Shown here piece by piece: positions 1 through 8,201 of a stretch of 64,000 bases of DNA. A model generated the notes under the pieces. It made no database searches, was not told the origin of the DNA, and worked only from the letters and a program-made list of their open reading frames with translations. Origin of the DNA: Salinimicrobium xinjiangense DSM 19287 (GTDB taxonomy: Bacteria > Bacteroidota > Bacteroidia > Flavobacteriales > Flavobacteriaceae). The stretch spans positions 49,685 through 113,684 of the forward strand of contig NZ_AUIG01000020.1 in the NCBI RefSeq assembly GCF_000423585.1, written 5' to 3'. A program made the translations under genes and the position numbers. How positions within the stretch are numbered: the stretch's first letter is position 1; the number at the start of each line of letters is the position of its first letter.

Positions 1-397
1 AGAGATCTTCTATTGCTGCCCCCGGCCCTGAGAATTCTGTTCCTGCAATAGGATGGGCCGCAAGGAAATTCCGCCGGTTTGGATGGTCGGCTACAGTTTC
101 ACACAATCCTGCCTTGGTCGATCCTGCATCAAAAACCAGGGTGTCGTTCACTACCTGATCCAAAACCTCAACGGCCACTTTTTTGGCCACATCAACAGGA
201 ACGGCAATGATCACCACATCTGCCTCCTTTACCTCCTCAAGATTGGCAGAGCGGTCAATGATTTTCAATTCTTCAGCTTCAAGAAGATGAGCCTCACTCG
301 CGTCACTCCCGGAAATTTCCACACCCGGAAATGCCTTTCGCAACCCAAGGGCGAATGATCCGCCAATTAATCCTATACCTACAATGTGGACTTTCAT
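1..397 (-). CDS. tyrA: Prephenate dehydrogenase, N-terminal part (runs off window)
   Basis: Converts prephenate to 4-hydroxyphenylpyruvate for tyrosine synthesis. I translated the 132 residues visible: an N-terminal Rossmann dinucleotide fold (VGIGLIGGSFALGL, residues about 5-20), an acidic residue after the second strand (SGSD), and the HPIAGTE motif near residue 117 that carries the catalytic histidine of the TyrA family. The 3' end lies outside the window. The ATG at 397-395 overlaps the stop codon of the upstream aminotransferase (ATGA), so the genes are translationally coupled and belong to the pheA operon. Confidence 0.9.
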   Translation of the reverse strand, partial: MKVHIVGIGLIGGSFALGLRKAFPGVEISGSDASEAHLLEAEELKIIDRSANLEEVKEADVVIIAVPVDVAKKVAVEVLDQVVNDTLVFDAGSTKAGLCETVADHPNRRNFLAAHPIAGTEFSGPGAAIEDL

Positions 398-1542
398 GCT
401 GTTATTCTGTTACAGGCTTTAATAATGTTTTCTTCCGGCGCACAAAGGGAAAACCGGATGTAACCTTCTCCCTGACTCCCAAAAATGAATCCCGGGGCCA
501 CAAAAATATGATACTGCTTTAGAAGATGATCTACAAAAGCTTCCGAAGTAATTCCTTTGGGCACTTTGCACCATAAGAACAAGCCTGTCTGATCTTCAGA
601 AAAACTACATTCCAGGGCCGTAGCCAGTTTCAGGATCTCTTCTTTCCGTCGCAAATAGATCTTGTTCTGTTCATTGAACCATTCCTGCGGAAGCCTTAAA
701 GCCATGGCTGCACCGGCCTGCAACGGGAAGAACATACCGCTGTCCATATTCGTCTTCACCTTTAGGACCGAATTGATGTGCTTTTCACTTCCGCAGAGCA
801 TCCCAATGCGCCAGCCGGACATATTAAAGCTTTTGCTAAGGGAATTCAGCTCCAGCACGCCATCTGCATCATCGGCATATTTCAGGATACTTTCGGGCTC
901 CTCATTCAGTATAAAACTGTAAGGATTGTCGTTAACTATAAGAATGCGGTGCTTTTTTCCGAAGGCGATAAGCTGTTCGAAATTTGCCTTTTTTGCCACC
1001 GCACCTGTGGGCATGTTCGGGTAATTCACCCACATCAATTTCACTTTGCTTAAATCCCGCTTTTCCAGTTGCTCAAAGTTCGGAAACCAGCCGGTTTTTT
1101 CACTGAGATCGTACAGCACAGTGCTGGCCCCTACCAAACGACTTACAGCAGCATAGGTGGGATATCCCGGATTGGGTACCAGCACCTCATCTCCTTCATT
1201 TAAAAACGCCATGGAAATGTGGGTGATCCCTTCCTTGCTGCCCATTAGGGGTAGGATCTCGGTATCGGAATTTAGGGCTACCCCATAAAAATTCCGGTAG
1301 AATTCTGCTATGGCTCTGCGAAAGTCATTCGTGCCACGATACGGCTGATACTGGTGCGCATCTGGATTGAGCAGCGCCTGATGCAATGCAGTCATCACCT
1401 GCGGCGGCGGCGGCAGGTCGGGGCTTCCAACTCCCAGATTAATAATGGGCTTTCCGGAATCCTGTAGCGCCCTCACTTCCTTTAATTTGGTCGAGAAGTA
1501 GTATTCCTCAACATGGTCCAATCTGCTGGCTTGTGCAATCAT
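394..1542 (-). CDS. Class I/II PLP aminotransferase of the aromatic operon
   Basis: Fold-type I aminotransferase, 382 residues, full length for the family. Visible marks are the NPGYPTY substrate/PLP loop (about 124-130), NYPNMPTG (about 173-180), the aspartate/tyrosine region NDNPYSF, the PLP-binding lysine in NSLSKSF (K237) and the carboxylate-binding arginine in RFSLCAPEE near the C-terminus. It sits between pheA and tyrA with 4-nt overlaps on both sides, so the likely job is transamination of phenylpyruvate and 4-hydroxyphenylpyruvate. The sequence alone does not exclude an LL-diaminopimelate or aspartate aminotransferase specificity. Confidence 0.85.
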   Translation of the reverse strand: MIAQASRLDHVEEYYFSTKLKEVRALQDSGKPIINLGVGSPDLPPPPQVMTALHQALLNPDAHQYQPYRGTNDFRRAIAEFYRNFYGVALNSDTEILPLMGSKEGITHISMAFLNEGDEVLVPNPGYPTYAAVSRLVGASTVLYDLSEKTGWFPNFEQLEKRDLSKVKLMWVNYPNMPTGAVAKKANFEQLIAFGKKHRILIVNDNPYSFILNEEPESILKYADDADGVLELNSLSKSFNMSGWRIGMLCGSEKHINSVLKVKTNMDSGMFFPLQAGAAMALRLPQEWFNEQNKIYLRRKEEILKLATALECSFSEDQTGLFLWCKVPKGITSEAFVDHLLKQYHIFVAPGFIFGSQGEGYIRFSLCAPEENIIKACNRITA

Positions 1543-2366
1543 AATAAGCCGTTTTTATAAATTCCTAAAATTTTTATTTCTTCAGTCAATTCTCCCAGAA
1601 TTCCGAGCACCTTATGCAATTCCTCCTCTTCCTGGAAAAGCACGTCAATAAAGAAGGCATATTTCCACGGAACATCTACCACGGGTACACTCTGAATTTT
1701 CGTCATATCCAGGTCAAAATCCCGCAGAATATTCAGCACACTCACCAGGCTTCCTTTTTTATTTTCAAGAATGATCTTGAGAGAAGCCTTATTTGATCCG
1801 GTCACCACAGGCACGGAATTTTTAGACGAAAGCACCAGGAAACGCGTGGAATTGCTCTTCATATTCTGAATACCTTCATTCAGAATATCCAGATGATATA
1901 TTTGGGCGGCAGTCTTACTGGCGAGAGCCGCCACTCCCTTCAGCTTTTCTTCGCTTATCCTCCTCGCAACATCTGCTGTGTCTGTATCTTCAATTAGTTC
2001 AATATGGGGATAGTCCTTGAAGAAATTATGGCATTGTAATAAGGCCATGGGGTGAGAACATACTTTTTTAATATCGCTGATCTTTTGCCCCGGAAGTACC
2101 ATAAGGTTCATGAAAATGGGAATGTAGTGCTCGCCTTTTATCTGAAGATCATTATCATCGATCAAGGCGTAATTGGGAAGTATAGTGCCGGCAGTAGAAT
2201 TCTCTATGGCCATCACTCCGCTAACAGACCTGTTGGTGAGCAAACTGTCAACGACATCTTTGAAGGTCCGGCATTCATCTACCTGCACATCCTGTCCAAA
2301 ATATTCTCCGGCCACCTGGTGGTGGAAAGAACCTTTTATTCCCTGTATGGCTATTTTTTCTTCCAT
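1539..2366 (-). CDS. pheA: Prephenate dehydratase with ACT domain
   Basis: Converts prephenate to phenylpyruvate, the committed step to phenylalanine. It is a monofunctional 275-residue protein without a fused chorismate mutase. The catalytic domain covers about residues 4-180 with the ENSTAG loop (55-60) and the signature TRF triad at 174-176. An ACT regulatory domain follows (about 192-270, starting KKGSLVSVLNILRDFDLDM), where phenylalanine usually binds. The start is the ATG at 2366, only 9 nt from the U-tract of the upstream attenuator hairpin, and there is no Shine-Dalgarno. First gene of the pheA-aminotransferase-tyrA operon. Confidence 0.93.
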   Translation of the reverse strand: MEEKIAIQGIKGSFHHQVAGEYFGQDVQVDECRTFKDVVDSLLTNRSVSGVMAIENSTAGTILPNYALIDDNDLQIKGEHYIPIFMNLMVLPGQKISDIKKVCSHPMALLQCHNFFKDYPHIELIEDTDTADVARRISEEKLKGVAALASKTAAQIYHLDILNEGIQNMKSNSTRFLVLSSKNSVPVVTGSNKASLKIILENKKGSLVSVLNILRDFDLDMTKIQSVPVVDVPWKYAFFIDVLFQEEEELHKVLGILGELTEEIKILGIYKNGLL

Positions 2367-2374
2367 TTTATGGC

Positions 2375-2406
2375 AAAAAAAAATCCCGATGCTTACATCG
2401 GGATTT
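2375..2406 (-). terminator. Attenuator terminator upstream of pheA
   Basis: On the minus strand an 11-bp perfect stem (AAATCCCGATG / CATCGGGATTT) with a TAAG loop runs into a T9 tract ending 9 nt before the pheA ATG. A terminator between the promoter and the first gene implies conditional readthrough. The 5' arm (TCCCGAT, 2403-2397) is exactly complementary to ATCGGGA at 2445-2439, inside the leader ORF. Confidence 0.88.
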
Positions 2407-2427
2407 CTGTTATAACTATTAACTTAA

Positions 2428-2505
2428 TTATACGGCACTCCCGATCCTATCTCTTGAATAGAAATAAAAATAATACCAGGCGTTCCAGATAAATAAGTTG
2501 TTCAT
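2428..2505 (-). CDS. Aromatic-rich leader peptide of the pheA operon
   Basis: A 25-codon ORF (ATG at 2505, TAA ending at 2428) too short for routine gene calling. It starts MNNLFI and contains the run WNAWYYFYFY followed by SRDRIGSAV: 2 Trp, 4 Tyr and 3 Phe among 25 residues, nine of which lie within residues 5-16. A ribosome stalled for charged tRNA-Tyr, tRNA-Phe or tRNA-Trp would leave the antiterminator segment at 2445-2439 free; a ribosome reaching the stop would cover it and let the terminator at 2375-2406 form. Codon content, position and RNA pairing agree, so I consider it a real attenuation leader, though it has not been tested. Confidence 0.85.
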   Translation of the reverse strand: MNNLFIWNAWYYFYFYSRDRIGSAV

Positions 2506-2523
2506 TGTCCTTTTTCTGAAAAG

Positions 2524-2531
2524 CTAATGTA
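2524..2531 (-). promoter_or_regulatory. Candidate -7 box of the pheA leader transcript
   Basis: TACATTAG on the minus strand matches the Bacteroidota consensus TAnnTTTG at all but one position and lies 18 nt before the leader-peptide ATG, similar to the spacing seen at the met leader. No convincing -33 TTTG was found. Weak evidence. Confidence 0.4.
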
Positions 2532-2647
2532 GCATATATTTTCAGAAAACGATATTTTTTCCTGAAAATTTCACGAGAACGATTTCGCTAAAAATGATGT
2601 CCCCGGAGTTCTACTCCCAAAATTTCCTTGTTTTGAAAAACTTAATT

Positions 2648-2655
2648 TACTTTTG
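2648..2655 (+). promoter_or_regulatory. gldA -7 promoter box
   Basis: TACTTTTG is a perfect TAnnTTTG box; a TTG lies 17 nt upstream (2628-2630). The predicted transcription start near 2661 falls between the first in-frame ATG at 2594 and the one at 2669, which supports translation starting at 2669. Confidence 0.55.
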
Positions 2656-2668
2656 GAAAAAAGCTGCT

Positions 2669-3568
2669 ATGTCCATTCAGGTAAATAAGATCTCAAAATA
2701 CTACGGCGAACAGAAAGCCCTTGATGAAGTCTCCTTCTCCATTCAAAAAGGTGAAATCGTGGGTTTTCTTGGCCCCAATGGTGCCGGAAAATCGACACTG
2801 ATGAAGATCCTTACCGGTTATTTACAGCCTTCCTCGGGAGAAGCCACGGTCAACGGATACCCTCTTGCTGAAGACATGCTTTCAGCCCAAAGAAGCACGG
2901 GATATCTCCCGGAACATAATGCTCTCTATACCGAAATGTTTGTGAGGGAATACCTTGAGTTCAACGCACTCATTTATAAGGTGCCAAAAAAGCGAATTGA
3001 GGAGGTAATTCTTCAGACAGGACTTTTACCCGAAGCCAATAAGAAAATCGAGCAGCTCTCCAAAGGTTACCGGCAAAGAGTCGGCCTGGCAAATGCCCTT
3101 TTACACGATCCTGAAGTTTTGATCCTCGACGAACCCACCACCGGACTCGATCCTAATCAGTTGGTGGAGATAAGGGAGCTTATAAAAGGCATTGGAAAGG
3201 AGAAAACTATTTTATTCTCTACACACATCATGCGCGAGGTAGAAGCTTTGTGCGACCGGGTGATCATCATCAACAACGGTAAAATTGTAGCTGACAAGCA
3301 TCTTGAAGAGCTACGGGATGAACAGGTACAGATCATTGAAGTTGAATTTGATTACCGTATTGAGGAAGTGGCGCTAAAACGACTCCCTCACCTACTGGAC
3401 GTAAGGAACACCGGTGGATTTGTATACGAACTTTATTTTGACACTGAAAAAGACATGCGCCCCACGGTCTTCGATTTCGCCCATGATAACGGATTAAAAA
3501 CCCTGCAGCTCAACCGGAAGAATAAGAACTTAGAGAATTTATTTTCTGAGTTGACGCTGAAGAAGTAG
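2669..3568 (+). CDS. gldA: Gliding motility ABC transporter ATP-binding protein GldA
   Basis: ATP-binding subunit of the GldAFG-type ABC transporter associated with Flavobacterium gliding and type IX secretion. 299 residues from the chosen ATG. Walker A is GPNGAGKST (about 37-45), the ABC signature is LSKGYRQR, Walker B is VLILDEPTTGLDP and the switch histidine is in STHIMRE. The opening, MSIQVNKISKYYGEQKALDEVSF, is very close to known GldA proteins (split here only by family recall, not a search). An in-frame ATG at 2594 would add 25 residues but precedes the likely transcription start. gldF/gldG are not adjacent, which is common. Confidence 0.82.
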   Translation: MSIQVNKISKYYGEQKALDEVSFSIQKGEIVGFLGPNGAGKSTLMKILTGYLQPSSGEATVNGYPLAEDMLSAQRSTGYLPEHNALYTEMFVREYLEFNALIYKVPKKRIEEVILQTGLLPEANKKIEQLSKGYRQRVGLANALLHDPEVLILDEPTTGLDPNQLVEIRELIKGIGKEKTILFSTHIMREVEALCDRVIIINNGKIVADKHLEELRDEQVQIIEVEFDYRIEEVALKRLPHLLDVRNTGGFVYELYFDTEKDMRPTVFDFAHDNGLKTLQLNRKNKNLENLFSELTLKK

Positions 3569-3580
3569 TAGTTTTTATTC

Positions 3581-3616
3581 AACCCTTTCAGGGTTTGGAA
3601 CCCTGAAAGGGTTTTG
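3581..3616 (+). terminator. gldA terminator
   Basis: A 15-bp perfect inverted repeat (AACCCTTTCAGGGTT, loop TGG) followed by TTTTG, 12 nt after the gldA stop. The palindrome also resembles the REP-like elements that follow it. Confidence 0.65.
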
Positions 3617-3799
3617 TCATACCAGACCTGCAAGGTTTTTGAAACCTGGTAGGATTGAAATATCCTCGGCACGGATTACAAATCCGCGCCATCTTCCTGT
3701 TCGCCGGACGGTGATCCGTGCCAGGAAATTTAACTGCTCCCTTGGGTCGGACAAAGGTGCCGCTTAACCGCTGACAGGGTTAAAAACCGCTGTCAGGAT
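3617..3799. repeat. Cluster of REP-like palindromes between convergent genes
   Basis: Several different inverted repeats are packed here: an imperfect CCTGCAAGGTTT..AAACCTGGTAGG (about 3628-3652); GCACGGAT (3669-3676) pairing with ATCCGTGC (3714-3721), whose inner part includes CACGGATTACAAATCCGCGCC; and CTGACAG..CTGTCAG (about 3772-3797). A near copy of the CACGGATTnCAAATCCGCGCC unit occurs at 10229-10250. No ORF is supported in this stretch. Confidence 0.6.
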
Positions 3800-4570
3800 T
3801 TACTCGAAAATCAACTTCCCGGAATAAAACGTCTCTACCTCCACCACAGGCGGCCGGTTGACAGAGATGACATCTCCCGTACTTCTTATCTCCCCTTTCA
3901 ATACCTGCTGCGGATTCACAAATAATTTGTTCGTTCCACGATGCTGAATTTCCACGGTACCTGCTTCCAACTCCTGCGCTTCCACCCTTCCGTCGCCATT
4001 AGCGATGTACAGGTTAAGATAATCTGTGCTGCCGCGAAGGAAGAAATTGGAAAAATCATCCCCCGTTACCCGCACATAATCTGATACCAAATGCAGATCG
4101 AAATCCCCGACTGTATATACTCCTTTTAACCGTTCCTGGTTAAGGCTGCGCAGCCAGATGTTTGAAAAATGCAATTCTCCAACACTCTTTATTACCCTGT
4201 TTCCGGCATTTTGAAGCCATTGGAGGTCGGGAACGGTGACGTGGATGTCGGTAATATTGTAGTCACGCACAAAATTGCAGCCGTTGTCATTCCGCAAAAT
4301 GAGCCTGCCGTCAACAACTTCAGCAGAGATCTCGCTCATCAGGTTTTCACCCGTCTTTACCCTTACCCGGTGTTCGGTTCCCTGTTCAATGAAAAGGTTG
4401 ATCCCTTTGTAAACAATGAGCTCATCAAATTCATCCACCTGAAATTCTTCTTCGATCATGCTTCCGGCGGTTTGGAAACAATCGGGGGCATCTTCGGTAT
4501 CACAGCTCACAAAAAACAGCAGTCCGAAAAAGGGCAAAATCGGCAGGTATTTTTTCAGCAGCTGTTTCAT
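3800..4570 (-). CDS. Lipoprotein with DUF2807 (GIN-type head) domain
   Basis: 256 residues. A signal peptide ends in the lipobox FFVSC, so the protein is probably anchored in an outer or inner membrane as a lipoprotein. From about residue 45 to the end it is a repetitive beta-rich domain (FDELIVYKGINLFIEQG, VTVPDLQWLQNAGN, EVEAQELEAGTVEIQHRG-like strands) typical of DUF2807, a putative adhesin/autotransporter head family common in Bacteroidota. No enzymatic motif. The ATG overlaps the stop of the PagL-like gene by 4 nt, so the two are co-translated; function is not known. Confidence 0.75.
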   Translation of the reverse strand: MKQLLKKYLPILPFFGLLFFVSCDTEDAPDCFQTAGSMIEEEFQVDEFDELIVYKGINLFIEQGTEHRVRVKTGENLMSEISAEVVDGRLILRNDNGCNFVRDYNITDIHVTVPDLQWLQNAGNRVIKSVGELHFSNIWLRSLNQERLKGVYTVGDFDLHLVSDYVRVTGDDFSNFFLRGSTDYLNLYIANGDGRVEAQELEAGTVEIQHRGTNKLFVNPQQVLKGEIRSTGDVISVNRPPVVEVETFYSGKLIFE

Positions 4571-5658
4571 AATCGATATCCTATTGAGAATTCAACTGCT
4601 TCGGCATTGGCCCCATGTGAGCGCACGGTTACAGATCCAAAAATATCATCCCAAATCTCTCTTTGCAAACCTATCCTGTTGTAGATCCTGTCGACATACC
4701 TGTCATAGGGATAGTAAAGGTAATATCCAAGGTGTGTAATAAGGGAAAGCTTCCTAAAGGTAAGCTGATGCCCTGCAAAGACCCCCACCCGCTTCGCGTC
4801 TTCATCTCCCGTAGTGCCTACCAGCGGAAAAGCGACCGAATAATAATGAATATACTCCTCCATGGCCCGGGAAAGGAAAAACTCTGCTCCGGCCTGTAAA
4901 GTACTTTTGTGGTTCAACGCTTTATCTGCATAGGCCGAAAATGTTAGGAAAGGATAGGATTCTGAACCTATGACTCCCATAGTATTCACCCCGCCACGTA
5001 ATACAAGGTTGTACCTAATGGGTGCCGAAAATGGCATTTTTGGATCCTTAGGAATATACGCTCTTTCCAGGTCATGGTTGAAATCGTAATTCAACCCGAC
5101 GCTCCAGGCCAGGGAGTTGGTGGAACTGTTTGGCGATTTCCAGTCGGCATTTGAATAATGGATCAATGACAGACCTGTCTGGAATCCGAGGCCGCCAATG
5201 AGATTTTCAAACTGCAGGTTTCCGGTAAAAATTGTGGAGCTCAGCAGGCGTGAACCATAGGCATTGTTCCGGAAGTTTTCATCGGGATGATACGGGTTTG
5301 TGGTCACTGCCAGTCCCTGTCCGACTTTCAGCAAAAGATGCCGCTTTAGTAAATAGAATCCGAGGTGGGCATAGGCTCCGAAATTCTCTCCCAAATGCTC
5401 ATTTTTGAGATCCTGGTAAGAGAGGGAGAATCCCACATTTGGATAATTATACCGCCTCTCCCAGGCCTGATCTCCATAGGTCTTCCGGTTGAAATGCAGC
5501 AGCATTCCGTAGGGAGGTTCCGTGATCAAATGAGAAATATTAGGGTTGTGCTCCCAAATGCTTCCGTAGAAATAATTCGCCTCTACAGAATAATGCTTCT
5601 CCTGTGAAAAAACAGAATAACTAAGGCAAATTAAAAAAAGGAGCAGCAGTTTTCGCAT
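4567..5658 (-). CDS. PagL-like acyloxyacyl hydrolase / lipid A 3-O-deacylase family protein
   Basis: 363 residues with a Sec signal peptide (to about FSQ at 19) and alternating strands typical of an outer-membrane barrel, ending in an aromatic-flanked terminal strand (FSIGYRL). The segment GLSLIHYSNADWKSPNSSTN (about 175-194) carries the His-Ser pair and NxG/PNxS context of PagL-type lipid A deacylases. Family members in Bacteroidota are often annotated this way without biochemical proof. It starts 18 nt after osmC, which puts it at the tail of the methionine gene run, although a functional link is not obvious. Confidence 0.7.
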   Translation of the reverse strand: MRKLLLLFLICLSYSVFSQEKHYSVEANYFYGSIWEHNPNISHLITEPPYGMLLHFNRKTYGDQAWERRYNYPNVGFSLSYQDLKNEHLGENFGAYAHLGFYLLKRHLLLKVGQGLAVTTNPYHPDENFRNNAYGSRLLSSTIFTGNLQFENLIGGLGFQTGLSLIHYSNADWKSPNSSTNSLAWSVGLNYDFNHDLERAYIPKDPKMPFSAPIRYNLVLRGGVNTMGVIGSESYPFLTFSAYADKALNHKSTLQAGAEFFLSRAMEEYIHYYSVAFPLVGTTGDEDAKRVGVFAGHQLTFRKLSLITHLGYYLYYPYDRYVDRIYNRIGLQREIWDDIFGSVTVRSHGANAEAVEFSIGYRL

Positions 5659-5676
5659 GGGGGAGGAGCGCCGGAA

Positions 5677-6102
5677 TTATTTCTTTACCGGCGAACCGTT
5701 CAGGATGATCTCTGTGGTGATCTCGGCCGTTTTCTCCAGCATTTTAGCCACCGAACAATATTTTTCCAGGGAAAGATCTACTGCTCTTATGGCCTTATTT
5801 TCCGGAATATCGCCGTCAATATAGATCTTCAGGTGAATACCCGTAAAGACATTTGGCACCGCGCCATCCACTCTAAAGCCTTCCACATCCATCTCCAGAT
5901 TTGTCATCTCCAGCTGCTGTTTTTTCAGGATCATGACGATGTCAATCCCGCTGCAACCGGCGATGCCCATAAGAAGCAATTCCATAGGGCTTGCCCCCTG
6001 CGGATTCGGTTCACTCTTGTTGTCGAGTTGAATTACGTTGCCGCGTTCGTTGACAGTTTCAAAATGATAATTGTCGTTCAGCCTTTTAAGATGGATCTTC
6101 AT
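5677..6102 (-). CDS. OsmC family peroxiredoxin-like protein
   Basis: 141 residues, normal length for OsmC/Ohr-type proteins, which reduce organic peroxides through two cysteines. The pair is present: C50 in MGIAGCSGID and C116 in LEKYCSVAK. The start codon overlaps the hom stop codon by 1 nt (TAATG). Located in the met run after hom, so it may be co-regulated with sulfur amino-acid synthesis. Confidence 0.85.
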   Translation of the reverse strand: MKIHLKRLNDNYHFETVNERGNVIQLDNKSEPNPQGASPMELLLMGIAGCSGIDIVMILKKQQLEMTNLEMDVEGFRVDGAVPNVFTGIHLKIYIDGDIPENKAIRAVDLSLEKYCSVAKMLEKTAEITTEIILNGSPVKK

Positions 6103-7175
6103 TAGGGTAATTTTTCCGCTAATTTAATTAAATCTGTAAGAACTCCGCGTGCCGTCACCGCAGCTCCTGCCCCTGCTCCTTTTATCACCAAAGGCTGCTC
6201 TCCATAGGACTCCGTGAAGATCTCAAAAGAGGAATCAGCGTTCTGAAGACTTCCAAGGGCCGAGGTTCTTTTCTCAGTCACCAGTTTTACGTCCAGTATT
6301 CCAGTTTGCAGGTCCAGCTCCCCCACATGTCTAATGACCTCATCCTGTTTCAGCTCTTTTTTTAGCTTTAGAAAAAGCGGATCAAGATCTTTTTTATTTT
6401 TCTGAAAATTCTTCAGGCTTGATTGCCCGTTGAGATGCGACGGCACGAGATCCTGAATGGTGATCTCCTCAAATTCCTTTTCCAGCCCCAGTTCCCTGCC
6501 AAGGATCAACAGCTTTCTGGCCACATCTTTTCCTGAAAGGTCCACCCGGGGATCGGGTTCGGTGAAACCTTTAATTCCGGCTTCGGAAAGTATTTCAGAA
6601 AAAGCCCTTTCTTCGGCACAATAGGTATTGAAAATATAACTGAGGGAGCCCGAAAACACCCCTCTTACCTTTGTCACCCGCTCGTTGGAACGATGGAAGT
6701 TTCGCAGTGTTTCCACTATGGGCAGTCCCGCGCCTACATTGGTCTCATAGAAGAAAAATTTATTGTGCTCCTGAAGCTTTTTCCGAAGCTCCAGATAGAA
6801 TTGAGAGGAGCGGGTGTTGGCCACCTTGTTTGCTGCGACAATATGAAAGCCGGCTTCGATAAGGCTAAAATAATTATTCACAAAATCCTCACTGGCCGTG
6901 GCATCTACCGCAATGAGATTTTCGTATCCCTGTTGCTGAACATATTCGAGAACATCCCGGAGTTTGTAAGGAAATCCAAAATTCACCAGATCGGCTTCCC
7001 ACGAAGGCTGCTGATTCTCCTTCTGGAAAAAGGCGGTGGTGGAATTCGCGATCACCGGGAGATTAAGCTCCACTCCTTCCCGTTTCCGAAGCTGTTCACG
7101 GGCCTGTAATAGCTGGTTTATAAGCTTGCTGCCTACATTACCGGTTCCAAAGAGTACTATATTGATCTTTTTCAT
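6102..7175 (-). CDS. hom: Homoserine dehydrogenase (monofunctional)
   Basis: NAD(P)-dependent reduction of aspartate semialdehyde to homoserine. 357 residues without aspartokinase or ACT domains. Seen: N-terminal GTGNVGSKL Rossmann motif (10-18), AANKVANT region after the NAD fold, SGSLSYIFNTY (about 181-191), and GKDVARKLLILGRE (about 220-233) with the catalytic lysine region. Its first 38 nt overlap the 3' end of metX, so it is tightly coupled to it and supplies the homoserine that MetX acetylates. Confidence 0.9.
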   Translation of the reverse strand: MKKINIVLFGTGNVGSKLINQLLQAREQLRKREGVELNLPVIANSTTAFFQKENQQPSWEADLVNFGFPYKLRDVLEYVQQQGYENLIAVDATASEDFVNNYFSLIEAGFHIVAANKVANTRSSQFYLELRKKLQEHNKFFFYETNVGAGLPIVETLRNFHRSNERVTKVRGVFSGSLSYIFNTYCAEERAFSEILSEAGIKGFTEPDPRVDLSGKDVARKLLILGRELGLEKEFEEITIQDLVPSHLNGQSSLKNFQKNKKDLDPLFLKLKKELKQDEVIRHVGELDLQTGILDVKLVTEKRTSALGSLQNADSSFEIFTESYGEQPLVIKGAGAGAAVTARGVLTDLIKLAEKLP

Positions 7176-8148
7176 TTTCGTTAGTTTCTAAATTAAAGAT
7201 TGGCGCTAAAAATTTTGTTAGCTGCTCATATTCTATGAGAAAGGCGTCGTGCCCGTGAATCGATTTGACCTCATAATAATTCACATTTTGCTTTACTGCG
7301 GAAAGCTCCCGGTAAGTTTCCCTGATCTCCCCCGGAAGAAAGAACAGGTCGCTGTCAACTCCTATCAGGTGAATATTCCCGCTGACCTTTGCTGCAGCAA
7401 CTGAAGCTTCTTCCTCCCCGCAGATATCTATGGTGGTGAGCAGGTGGTTCATCAACTTATAGGCTGCAAGTTCAAAGCGGCTTTCCAGCCTCCGGCCGTG
7501 ATAGCTCAGCCAGTTCGCCACCTCAAACTGCAGGTTTGATTCATTCCTTTTTCTGCGGAACTTGGCTGAAAAGGATGCCGGGGTGCGATAAAAGGTCATG
7601 GCGTGCATTCGGGCGTCGTGCAGCGGATCTGATGAATTATTCAGGATCTGGTCCTGCACCTTGCACTGCCCCAGTACCCAATCGGTCGCCTTTAGATCGG
7701 TCGCGATAGGGATCAGGTTTTGGATAAGGTCAGGCTTTAGAGAAGCCAGATGCCATACCAAAGCTCCGCCTATAGATCCGCCGATAGCCGCAAAGAGACT
7801 GTTGATCTTCAATTCCTCCAATACAAGAGCAAAAATTCGGGCGATATCATCAAGGGTGAATTCGGAGTAGTTATGCAGCAGATGCTCCTTTTTTCCGCCG
7901 GCTCCATTTCCCGGAACGTTGATAGAAAGAATGGTAAATTTATCTGTGTCTATACATTTTTCCGGACCCACAAGTTCCTTCCACCAACCGTTTTCTCCTG
8001 TGACATCAGCATTTCCGGTAAGGGCGTGGTTCACCAGCACAACCGGAGCCGTTCCGGGTTCCCTCCCAAAAAACCGGAAAGAAACACGGAACTGCTGCAG
8101 GGTTCCGGCAGAATTTTTAAAATCGGGAATAATTATTTCCTGTAACAT
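7138..8148 (-). CDS. metX: Homoserine O-acetyltransferase
   Basis: Alpha/beta-hydrolase-fold acyltransferase making O-acetylhomoserine, 336 residues. The oxyanion strand is VLVNHALTGNAD (about 38-49); the nucleophile elbow is GGSIGG (S125); the acid and base appear as GVDSDLFF (about 277) and IHGHDAFL (about 310). Homoserine O-succinyltransferases share the fold, but the acetyl specificity follows from the neighbouring metY. Lies 53 nt after metY and overlaps hom by 38 nt. Confidence 0.88.
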   Translation of the reverse strand: MLQEIIIPDFKNSAGTLQQFRVSFRFFGREPGTAPVVLVNHALTGNADVTGENGWWKELVGPEKCIDTDKFTILSINVPGNGAGGKKEHLLHNYSEFTLDDIARIFALVLEELKINSLFAAIGGSIGGALVWHLASLKPDLIQNLIPIATDLKATDWVLGQCKVQDQILNNSSDPLHDARMHAMTFYRTPASFSAKFRRKRNESNLQFEVANWLSYHGRRLESRFELAAYKLMNHLLTTIDICGEEEASVAAAKVSGNIHLIGVDSDLFFLPGEIRETYRELSAVKQNVNYYEVKSIHGHDAFLIEYEQLTKFLAPIFNLETNENEKDQYSTLWNR

Positions 8149-8201
8149 AAGTTGATCTTTAACCGGAACAGCAAATTGGTCTTCGCTGTTCCGGGTATAA
8201 A

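Noticed and set aside
2594..2668. Upstream ATG for GldA
   Set aside because: A promoter box at 2648-2655 would start transcription after this ATG, and the extra 25 residues do not resemble GldA.
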